A program made the translations under genes and the position numbers. This document shows positions 47,439 through 58,009 of a DNA stretch of 64,000 nucleotides, in pieces. Within the stretch, counting starts at the first letter, position 1, and each line of letters starts with the position of its first letter. This stretch comes from Antedon mediterranea (taxonomy: Eukaryota > Echinodermata > Crinoidea > Comatulida > Antedonidae), in the NCBI RefSeq assembly GCF_964355755.1, contig NC_092673.1, forward strand, positions 33,363,648 through 33,427,647, in the 5' to 3' direction. The notes under the pieces are model-generated. The model had not been told where the DNA came from. It was given only the letters and a program-made list of their open reading frames with translations, and ran no database searches.

Positions 47439-49402
47439 TTGGATAGTGAATCTTTGACACCCTCGGCTTGGTAGATTGCAATAACAACAATACCTGGTAG
47501 TAGCTAAGTTTTATTTTATATACCTGTTAGATAATGCACTGTTGACGTGATTGGTGTAATATTAGTACAATTATCAGATAAAAATTTACTGTTGGATCAG
47601 GCATTCTTCAGCAAAAACTATCTTTATTAAAATAATTTGAGAAAGAATTAAGATAATAATTTAAATTTAACTTCAATCAGAAAAACTGTATTAAACATAA
47701 CATATACATTAATACAAACAAATTATATAGTATTTCTAGTATACAGTAACAATTTAACCATTAATCAGATGATTAATCGGTGACAGCGTTTTGTTTAATG
47801 CTTTCCTCTCTCCTCGGCTTCGTGTCTTTTCCTTCATATATATTTATTTTTCTATGTTTTTGTAACTTTTATTTTATGTTTATTGCCGAAATGAATAAAA
47901 TGAAAATAAAATAAGATAAAAAAGGATTTTTTTATAAAGCCTCAGATTTTCACTTAAGTACAACTATCTTGACTTAAGCAACCAGCCTAGCTAATGTTCT
48001 AAGCACATATTACCATCCTTCAGTTCCTTTAATTTAAAGGTGTACATACATGGTTCACCTAAAAAAAAAGATCAACAATTTTTACCATCTTCTACATTTG
48101 GGTACAATCTAACAATGCTTATACTTATAGTAAGTACTAATTACATTTTAATAACCAACTAAATTTTAAGCTATATCTTTAAAAGATATTTTAAAATATA
48201 TAAATATATACAAGATGACTATGGATATGACTATCATGATTGTGTAGTTACTGTACAAGTAACAAAACAGAAGTGACCTTTGTACTCTTGAACTATAGAG
48301 GGCTTTATTACAGCAATACAGTGTACATACCTACACACAGAGAACAAAGGAAATTAGTATAGTAATAACAATACATAACTTTAAATATTATATGTGTTAA
48401 TAATCAAAGATGTCTTTAGTTTATACAGTAATCATCTGATTAATGGTTAAATTGTTACTGTATACTAGAAATACTATATTATTTGTTTGTATTAATGTAT
48501 ATGTTATGTTTAAAGCCCCATTCCCTACATTTTTTAGATCTAATTTAAGATCACAAACTATATATAATGTAAAAATAATACTATATGGTCCTATTGCGAT
48601 AACTTTTTTCGTCTTTAAACGGTTAAAAATGTGAAAAATAAATCGATTCTAATAATTATAGCGGCCCGCTATAAATCCCAAAATGCATTGCGCGTGGATT
48701 GATATTTTTGTTTTTCACCAGTGTAATTCGCCCACTTTTCGATCGATTGTGAAGCCAAAAAAAATGGAAGACTCCTAACTTTTCAGCGAAAATACCGGGT
48801 TTTCCCCAATTTGTATCAACGGAGTCTGGCAAAAATAGAAAGACAATTAATGCAGCAACTATACAACGTCAGGCTAGGTATATAGCTAGCGTACGATGTT
48901 CGTACGTTATCGATGTTTACCAGCTAGGCCTACAAAACTAAGCCTAGCTAGGCTAGGCCTAAGACCATCCACGAGAGGTCGATCGCCGCGAGCTACTTAG
49001 GTAGTGCATTGTTTCTCACTTTTTATCATAATTTACCATAAAACGTACATTTAATTTAAGACAAGGAATGACATGGTTTAATGTTTTTAAAGTGATATAT
49101 ATGTATTATTTTCAAAAAAACGTCCAAAATTGCAGGGAAGGGGTCTTTAATACAGTTTTTCTGAATGAAATAGTTAAATTTAAATTATTATCTTAATTCT
49201 TTCTCAAATTATTTTAATAAAGATAATTTTTCTTGATGCTTGATCCAACAATAAATTTTTATCTGATAATTGTACTAATATTACACCAATCGCGTCAACA
49301 GTGCATTATCTAACAGGTATATAAAATAAAACTTAGCTACTTCCAGGTATTGTTGTTAATTGCAATCTACCAAGCCGAGGGTGTCAAAGATTCACTATCC
49401 AA
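47439..49402. mobile_element. Large inverted-repeat element in EHMT intron 1
   Basis: Left arm 47439-47775 (337 bp) and right arm 48429-49402 are reverse complements once a 637-bp insertion in the right arm is removed (974 minus 637 is again 337). Arms start TTGGATAGTGAATCTTTGAC. The spacer is about 650 bp. No open frame, so a non-autonomous foldback transposon. Confidence 0.9.
48514..49146. mobile_element. TTAA-flanked element nested in the right arm
   Basis: 633 bp between TTAA at 48510-48513 and TTAA at 49147-49150. Terminal repeats AGCCCCATTCCCTACA and the complement of AGACCCCTTCCCTGCA (13 of 16 match). The intact left arm shows the empty site with one TTAA. TTAA duplication is typical of piggyBac-type elements. 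Confidence 0.9.
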
Positions 49403-49849
49403 TAAAATAAATAAATTGTTAATGTACTGTTTTTGGGATAAAATTCAGCTTTTATACATTATTCTTTTTGGGAAAAAAAAGTAAATTATTTATGTACCGT
49501 TCACTAAATATTGTGCAACAATATTATCATATTCATGAGCTATTTTGAAGAAATAAAAGTGGGAAGAACCCAGAAAAGACAAAAAAATTGTATATTTTCT
49601 AGTTTTTTAAGCAACTTGCTCCACTATGAATAAAAATATTTTACCATTAATCATGAGCAACAATTTCCATTAACATCATGAATCTCAGTGGAACCAATCA
49701 AACAAAATATTCTAAACTTCTGATTATTTTAAAAATATAAACATCTGGGTAGAATAGAATGTATATCTTACTTCTATTTCTGATGATAGCAAAATACAGT
49801 TTGAAAATTTTGGTTACAAAAAAAATCTACAAATTTTAAGTTTGACAAA

Positions 49850-49910
49850 AAAAAGTGTGATGTGCCCAAATATGGTAGTGATATGCCTAATTTTGGTAGT
49901 GATTTCTCGA
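49850..49910. mobile_element. MITE family A fragment
   Basis: GTGTGATGTGCCCAAATATG and GGTAGTGATATGCC match family A interior; no ends. Confidence 0.6.
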
Positions 49911-50108
49911 CAGCGCTTGGTAAGTAATCATTTCTATTAGACGGAAATTATAAATATTTTATTGGGACTCCTTAGATTAGTCAATTTATTTCCTTTGAAA
50001 ATGAAAACATACAACAAAAGACATACATTTTATGATTAAAAATTCATAAGGAACATTTTTATACATTCTAAGTGTACATAAATTAAACAAACTCTCAATT
50101 ATCTTTAA

Positions 50109-50648
50109 AGATGTATTGTCCCTTGAAACACAAAAAATGAATCTAAATTTAAATTGGCCATATCAAAGTAATATTAAAGTTATTCACTTTAAGTCGAAAA
50201 TTCGAGCCAAAAACAACAAGTTCACGTAATTAACAGGTAAATTAATTTGATTACATTTCGTCTGGAAAATCGTCAAGAGCGAAAGTAAACTTGGTTTCAA
50301 ACCACGAGTATGCATTATGCTAATTGGGATTGTTTACAACTCGTCACGGTTGAGAAGGTGTTTTCACACAGATCGCGAGGAAGTTTTATGATTACCTGTA
50401 TGCATACAGAGTAGCCAAACAAACGTGTTGCATTATGAGATATGTTCTGATCAAAAACTTTGACTGGAAGTCAAAGTTATTTTTTGAACAAAAAAAAACG
50501 TCTGTATTTCAGTTAAATTATTATTTTTTGGACTAATTTTTGGTGAAAGTTAATACCGTAACTATTATGATACTTCAAAATGACCCACTTTTTTTCGAAA
50601 GATTAAACAAAAATTTTTTTGGGAATTAGTCAAAGGGACAATACATCT
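50109..50648. mobile_element. MITE family D, complete copy
   Basis: 540 bp with perfect terminal repeats AGATGTATTGTCCCTT and TTAA on both sides. Reference copy for the diverged members listed elsewhere. Confidence 0.9.
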
Positions 50649-53600
50649 TTAATCATTCAGAGTGTACATAAATTAAACAAATATCTTTTCTTCAAGATTG
50701 AAGAAGAATGTGTGCAGAGAGAAAATTTTCTTCATCATAATGTATACAGATCAACAACCTTTTGTTTTTGATTTTCTTTCTAACACTCTGATAAATTGTA
50801 TCCTTATTTGTATACTTTAATTGTCTATCTGTGTAATTATTATCAGGCCTGATGATGATCCAATAAAGATTGAAATGTTGAATCATGACTTCCCTCTCAT
50901 TTTTAGAGTAAGTTTTTAACGGTACAGTTAATACATTGCGAGAAATGCCCTTTATGGCTCAGCAATGGATGCAAACTGGCGTTTTCTACTCCAAGAGTTA
51001 AAATATATTTGACAGCGCAACTGCAGCCTTGTTGGTATAGTTGTGCATATAAAGAGTTTTTTTATGTTATTTATATTTTTATATATACAAATACAATGAT
51101 TAATAAAAAAGAAAATAAATGAAATGTATAATCATTTAGTGTAGAGAGCCTCTTGACTGTTATTTTTGTTATAACATTTAGGTAATCTTTATTGATTTAC
51201 ATTCTTTTGTCTGTATGTTTGTTTTTGTTTTCTATGGCGAAATAAATGATGAAAGGTGCTGCAATTGGTTTTACAAGACAGACCATATAATATAAACAAT
51301 CATTTTCATAACTTCTCTGATTTATGCTTCTTTTGATTCACCTAATTCATAAATTTGACTAAAAGGATTTATTTTACATGTTTAAGATTTTTTGGTATAA
51401 AGCTAATTTTAAAAAACTATAAAAATCATTTGTTGACAAAATTTTAATTAGTTTGTATCCGGATGTTTTTTTTTTTACTTTGTAACATTTTACTAAAACA
51501 AAAGGAAGGAAATTTTAATGTCGCCATACTTCACATACTGCATTACTACTGCGGTGAATTGCATTATGAATAAATGACTTCTTCCAACAAAGCCACTATA
51601 TCTTATTGTTTATGAAATAAGTCTTTTAATTTTTTAAATAATTGAATTTACTATGGAATGAATTCAACACTGGACTTAATTTGTTAAAATTAACTGAGTC
51701 GTTGGCCAGTGACCAAGAAAACTCCAATCCGAACAATGGCTACAATTCCCACAGGTTTAACAAAGTCCGATACTTTTTTTACCGATCTCTGCCTGCCTAA
51801 TAAAACTTACCATGGTATCGGTAAAATTAACCATCCAATTCAAACATAAGATTATGTTGACACATCCGAGTCAATCATTGTTTTTAACATCACAGTTAAA
51901 TTTTTTGGTAAAGTTACGGTAAAACTAACTGTGTAAAAATATCCAAGTGCGAACGGATGATCAAATCTTCCAATGAAATTGGTTAAAGCTACGTGTTTAA
52001 ATTTACCATTTTCAAGTCCAGTGCGAACAAGGCTTTACAATTGAAAGTGTTTGCTCTAGTCGTGTATCATTTAGCAATTTCCTGCCTAACAAACTATTTG
52101 GATTAATAATGGTATATTTCTAAAATCACCAAAATAAATCTTTTTCTGTCGGTTTTCTGCTATTCTTTTTTCTAAGCTGTTAAAATGATTGCAGGAGACT
52201 ACATATACAGTAGACTAATGGAATAATAAACAACAAACCTTAGATAGAAGGCGCTACATATGTTTTTATATCAATACAAATTACGATTACCATAATTGGA
52301 TAGATAAAAGTTATATATTCTGTTTAGTGTCACTAAATGATCAGTTTTAATCTGTGTTCTAACCAAGTACCAAACAAAACTAACATCCATGTATGTTGAT
52401 AAGATACTAAAAGCAACATAGGCCTACTGTCAATTTTACAATCATGTATCATGCAACTGGAATATTAGGCCTAGAGACTTGTGTTAAAATCTTGTTATGG
52501 ATATGTAATCGATACAGCTAGATAAATGAAAATTAAACTAGATATAATAAGGATATGTTGTTAACCCTCAAAGATGGGTACATTGCAATTTGAAAATTCA
52601 GTTGATATTATAAACATATTACTTCCTGCTTCAAGTTTAATCTACATTGATAATCTGCTACTAGTTAGCATTGCTGATGTGGTCACAAAAATACAGTAAA
52701 TCTATCCACCTACTGTATATATACTGTTACCTACAAAGACCATACTTACAGTTCATTAAATAGAATTTAAAACTACTATTAGATATGGACAGGTTAGACA
52801 ATTTTGAGGTAAACCACCAAACAAACATTCATAAAAAGAGAAAAATAAATAGGCATAAAAATGGAAGAGTAATGAAAAAGCTATGTGCATATCGAAAGAG
52901 GTTACTACACAGTAATGTAATGAAGGTAATGAATTGTACTGGGATCGATAACTGATACCATAAGAAAAGATCTTAAAATCGCATCTCTAAAATACAAATT
53001 TAATTTGTTAATGAATTTCATCATGGACCTATATGATTTCATTTTAAAATTGACCTTAATTCACTTACAGAACCTCAAACTAGACATGGCTAAGTACAAT
53101 TGTAATAGTAATTATTTAAAAAAATCTTTTATTCATTTTAGAATTTTTCTTCTACTACTAGTATTAAGGATTTATTTAATGATTTGGTATATTTCCACTC
53201 CAAAAAAAAAAATAATGCAGGAAAATATAACTTCCATTTTCTTGGCAGCAGGAGGAAAAAGTTTTTAAAATGACATTCACTTGATTAATAGTGAAAGATG
53301 CAATTCCTATGTTTCTTGATATCAAATTTAAAACTTGGTTACCATATAGCATACGTTAACCTCCTCTGTGTCAAAAAAATCTGGAGAATTGATTTAAAAA
53401 ACAAGAAAAAACACAAAAAAAAGTTTGATGATTCATGAAATTAACTGTTTCTTGTTCAATGTTAGCTACTAGAATTGACCTTTAACCTTGGATGGACGCT
53501 ACTTTTAATCTGGCAAAGTGAGCCATTGGTCGCAACATTCTATTTGAAAGTTGCATTTTTGTTTATTTCATTGTCGTGAAGTTAAAAAAATATGAATACT

Positions 53601-54618
53601 GTATATTGCAAATTTACTAATGGTCCTAATCAATCACATTTATTCAAAAATTGTACTACCTTGCAGGGAAATCGTAAAATCAGAAATATCAGATGAAAAT
53701 TACATTTTATTAAGAGACAATAACAATTGAGTGGTTTTTTTTTTACTGACCGGGAGAATTGTTATATTTGTTTTAACATTTTGTGACACTGAGAGAATCT
53801 GCCAGTTATTTTGAAGAAACAAACAAACCTTAAATCTTTGAAAACTGAAAATAGAAAAGGAGAAAGACTTGTTACAGTATTGATAGAATTGTTTTTTAGA
53901 TTTTTTGTCCTCGTCAGATTCAAGTTAAGCAACAAGTTGTTACATGGAGTTATAGCTCCATGGCATGGTTGTTCAATGACGAAATAGTTATTTTACCAAC
54001 GTAGAAAACGGAGCATAAAAAAAACATTTTTTACCAAAACAAACACTGTATAGGTAGGATACCCTGCAAATATTTCAACACTTAGGTTATTAATTTAATG
54101 GTGATTCCACTCATTTTATGAGTATACTGTACCACCATCATGTTTATGAGGTAAAATGCAGAAAATGATTCCAACCAAAATAAAACTTTTTTTTTAAATA
54201 TTAAAAGTAAAAACAATTATATTATAACCAAAACAAAACTTTTGAGAACAAAGTATACTGCAGTTATACAAATAATGTATGAAAGCATTCCCTACGGAAT
54301 TATGTTTCTGATGTTTTCAACAAAACTCTAGTCGTTCCTGCAACTTCGGCAAACTTGACATCTCAAAAATTGTATTCTTTTATGATGTACAGTTTACCGG
54401 CCACGCTAGCGTAGGGGCTTGAAAACAAACCACACAGAGCCTACTCAAAACATAAAGCGACCAGTAGATTAAAGATATCTAAACTAATATAGGCATTTAA
54501 ATTAAACTGAACATCGTACAATTAGAAGTATTTATTGATAAAACTGACACCAACTACAAGTGACATACTATTCATAAAATATCGAATAAAACAAGTATCT
54601 GTAAGCTGCAGTTCTCAC

Positions 54619-54636
54619 CTTTCGATCGGTCGCCAT
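54619..54636 (-). CDS. EHMT: Possible EHMT first coding exon (six codons) ending at a strong donor
   Basis: An ATG in a good context (A at -3, G at +4) opens six codons, MATDRK, and runs into a consensus donor AAG|GTGAGA at 54618. It sits in a promoter-like stretch. The exon ends in phase 0, whereas the next confident exon (46444) needs phase 2: direct joining would give a stop after eight codons. So either an unseen exon of length 3n+2 lies between them, or this ATG is an upstream ORF in the 5-prime leader. Assignment to EHMT rests on orientation and position only. Confidence 0.5.
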
Positions 54637-54720
54637 TATTTTACCGCGTCGAGAGACAGAGCATGCGCGCTGAGTCTTTAAAGTCCACTGCTTTCGGTAC
54701 TAGAAGTTCTACCCACATTT
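54637..54720 (-). promoter_or_regulatory. Promoter-like region upstream of EHMT
   Basis: This is one of the few GC-rich patches in an AT-rich surrounding. It contains GCATGCGCGC at 54661-54670, which resembles an NRF1 site, and the start-codon context ATAATGGCGACC, which resembles the YY1 site often found at first ATGs of housekeeping genes. No TATA box is evident. Recognition is by motif resemblance only. Confidence 0.45.
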
Positions 54721-55439
54721 TTAAAGATAAAAGAACGCCGAGCAAATTTCAAATATTTATTGTTTAAAAAAAATTAATTTTGAACGATTTTTGTTTGGTA
54801 TTTAAAACTACATATTGATGTAAATGTATGTTATTGAACCTGGCAATAAAATAGGTCTAGCCTACATGTACATCAATTGTTCAGACTTAAATATAACATG
54901 TCACTTTTCTGGAAATGTTGGATGTTGCCATCAATATATTGCAATGCTTCCAGCATTCTTTAAAAAAAATTAATCTCCAAGTTGTCAATAATTATTTTAC
55001 ATAGCAGATTAAAGAAAAATGTAGAAATTAATATATTTTCACCTCACTGAATAATTAGCTTATTATGATTAACAAGACCCATCATAGGTTTAAACCGGTT
55101 TAGGCGGCGATTAAATAAATCTTGGCCTATGCAATTAAAATAATATAGGAATTTAAACTGACATATATGTCTAATTATTTAACATTTCTTAAAGTAAAAT
55201 ATGACTCACTATACACAAAAATTACATGTAAATATGCACAGAAATTAATATCCATAGAGGTTTCAATCTGGAAAAAAGGATAGCCAGGCCTTAGCACGCC
55301 ATCTTTAAATTTGATTAGGCAGGGAGAATAAACTTCACGACTAAAAATGGTTAAGTTGACATGAATATGTATTCCTAGTGATTCAAATACTTCTTTAGAC
55401 AACAACCACGTTTTCATGAAGAGCGTGGCCAATATAATG

Positions 55440-55500
55440 GAACTACTTTTCTTGCACCGCCGCCATATTGATGACGTCAGTACAGTTGTAACCAACAATG
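55440..55500 (-). promoter_or_regulatory. CRE plus YY1-like cluster around an ATG
   Basis: A perfect CRE (TGACGTCA, 55472-55479) lies a few bases upstream, on the minus strand, of AATATGGCGGCGG (ATG at 55464-55466), which resembles a YY1 site at a first ATG. The ATG runs MAAVQEK and then a stop unless spliced. It could be the promoter of another gene or a second EHMT promoter about 830 bp upstream of the first. Confidence 0.4.
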
Positions 55501-57019
55501 ATTATTGGTGAATATGCTGTTTCATGCAAATACTAGGCCTACTCAATATTCAAACATCTGTAAACATGATCCATGAAGTTTTTGTATACACCCCTGTACA
55601 TTTTCAGCAATCATCAGGGGTGAAACTAATCTCACATTATCTCGCTATAATCGGAAGTTATTTTTTAAATCAGACGTTTCTATTGAGGCCGTATACACAT
55701 TTATCATAAAACACAAATAATGTATTTATTTATTTCATGGGATTAACTTACCTTGCATTGCCTTGGTTTGAGATAATAGCAATAATTTATTGACCATAAT
55801 TAGGCTACACCTTTTGTAACAGTGACAACATTTACTAAAAACTAACTATAAAATGTATAACAATAATAGTGAAATGTAATAATAATTATCAAACTGCTTG
55901 TGGGCTACAAACCGCCCCATACCCCATCCCCAATCTTATAGCGTCTAAAAATCCCCAATTTTCTTTACTCAACATATTTAAATTAATACAAATAACAAAG
56001 TTTTATACAACACAAACAGTTTTAATTTAAGAGATATCAGATCTTTTTTAACGTTTTTCGACAAGGCTCTTACATAATTTATCAGTCAATTCACAACAAA
56101 TATGGTCGTTTCCAAGATAAAATACTTTTGATACAAATAACATTCCTTTAAAACTAAAATGATTAATTAAATTCATAATGTTCATTAGAAAAACAAATAA
56201 TTTATCTACTATACTAGGCTAGTCTTGCGTAATAGGTCAATAAACATTATTGTTTTTGCAGAAAGAATAGGCCCTACATAACTAGGCCTATTGGAATCCA
56301 CCTTCGAAATTGAAAGATCGGAAGCTCAATAAAGTTTAAAAGTGCATTTGTCATTGGTAATGATTTCATGAAAACAATTCAATGCATAATCATTACCATA
56401 AAGAAATAATTTCTCCGTCGACATACCGATCATTTCCGGGCTAGGCCTAGTAGGCCTAAATTGTATCGATCGAAACACATAAACACCATAAATAAACAAT
56501 ATAAATCAACACGTAATACCGACTGTAAAATAAACATATAGGCATAAATGACTCAGGTATAGCGTTAATAACGGCCGTAAAATAAAACTCACAGTAATAA
56601 ATACAAATAATATACAAGTTATTTATTATTTTTTGTTTTCGAATAAACAAAGTTTTATTGGCACGCGCGCGTGTTCCTGCGCTAATAAAAGTCGTACTGT
56701 ACCAATATCATATTTTTACCTCGCAGTACCCTTACTACTGTAATTCAAGGTCAATACGTTTAGTTTCTATAATTCATTGTTGTTTTCTATGAAATCTAAA
56801 CAAAAGTTACCTATAATAATGATCAGTACAAATAATTGTAAAATAGTAACCTGGTTCTATTGATATATAAAACATGCTATAGAGTTTGTATGGGTATAAC
56901 CAACGACCGGACCACTCAAATAAACGGTGAAGATCAATCTATTTTGAATAGTGTTTGGTTGAGTTATTATGGAACGATTGTTTGCATAATAATGTATTTT
57001 TGTATTTGTATTTATTTAT

Positions 57020-57331
57020 TTAGCGGTTAAGGCAGTGGAACCGTAATTACGTAGCCATAACATCGGCAGGGGTTCGAGGCTCACTCACTCCATGGTTCTG
57101 GTGGTAGAACGAGTCTTCTCGGATAAGGACTATAAACCGTAGGTCCAGTGTACACATCTAGCTCGTGTGCACTTTAAAGAACCTAGTACATCTTTCGAGA
57201 CGAGTAGGGGGCTACCCCGGTGTATTAGTACATCACAGCCACTGATCACCAACTGAGCCCTCTGGGAGACCAGTCTTTGACTGTGAAGAGGTTACCCAGT
57301 ATAAATATAAATTTCAATTTCAATTTCAATT
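57020..57331 (+). mobile_element. tRNA-derived SINE, best copy
   Basis: GGGGTTCGAGGCTCAC resembles a pol III B box. The body carries GGACTATAAACCGTAGGTCC, GTGCACTTTAAAGAACCTAG and GAGTAGGGGGCTACCCCGGT, and the tail is a repeated ATTTCA. Other copies: 33262-33530 and 34190-34335. Confidence 0.82.
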
Positions 57332-57488
57332 TAATCACACTCTTGTTTACAACAAGACCAATTAATTGTGGCTTATGAGTGAACAAATATACAATATAGA
57401 AATTAAAATAAACACGAATCATCAAACAAAATAGCAAGTTGCAAATGTGAAACCTCATGACGTAACCTAGACCAGTGCTTGAATTTTG

Positions 57489-57590
57489 ATTATGTCATAT
57501 CACTACCATTTGGAAATATCACTACTATATTTGGCACATCAAACACACCTTTTTTTGTCTAACTAGTTTGATAGTGTAAACAGAAATTTA
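57489..57590. mobile_element. MITE family A, partial copy
   Basis: Right part only: ATGTCATATCACTACCAT to CTAACTAGTTTGATAGTGTA. Confidence 0.7.
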
Positions 57591-57596
57591 GGCCCA

Positions 57597-58005
57597 TTTC
57601 CACTAGAACAATAAAGATTGACGATAAAAAGTAAATATCTTTATGTACTGGATGTCTAAGGATGGATAAGCAAGCCTGCGAGCTACAGCGATTTTAATTG
57701 CTTTTGCTTATCCTTGCCTCCTTAGATTTCCACCTGTCTTGTTTTTGTTACCTTGTTTTAAATGTATTTCGATTTTAAAGGGTAAATAAAGAATGAATGA
57801 ATGAATGAATAAACATACGTTTATAACCATTTGTGCTGTCTTTGATAAAAAAATATTTGTTTTAATCCAATCAAATGACGTCATGATCAATAAGAACAAA
57901 AAATCATCGTTATTACTCTTACTCATGTAGTCATTTGATTGGACGTGTGAAAATATTATTTTCATCAAAGACAGCATAAATTGTTATCTTATTGTTCTAG
58001 AATGA
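57597..58005. mobile_element. Foldback element H
   Basis: Left end CCACTAGAACAATAAAGAT and right end complement ATTCTAGAACAATAAGAT are inverted. An inner inverted pair GTGCTGTCTTTGAT / ATCAAAGACAGCAT spans 57830-57977. GAATGAATGAATGAATG simple repeat inside. Confidence 0.72.
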
Positions 58006-58009
58006 AAAG

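Larger units (their letters stand above)
46445..54618 (-). other. EHMT first intron (if 54619-54636 belongs to the gene)
   Basis: About 8.2 kb without a supported coding frame; it should hide at least one short exon of length 3n+2 if translation starts at 54636. Contents recognised: the inverted repeat with nested insertion at 47439-49402, MITE D at 50109-50648, a foldback-like element at about 51660-52040 (CACTGGACTT at the left, AAGTCCAGTG at the right), and family A fragment at 49850-49910. Confidence 0.5.

Noticed and set aside
53323-53352. A 23-nt candidate EHMT exon in intron 1 with the right phases
   Set aside because: Joining it to the big exon creates TGA at the junction.
46444-54636. 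Direct splice from the six-codon exon to the big exon as the coding start
   Set aside because: It gives an in-frame TAA after eight codons; recorded as unresolved instead.
55175-55498. 107-residue minus-strand frame starting near the CRE
   Set aside because: Composition is not clearly coding and no family is recognised; only the promoter-like motifs were kept.
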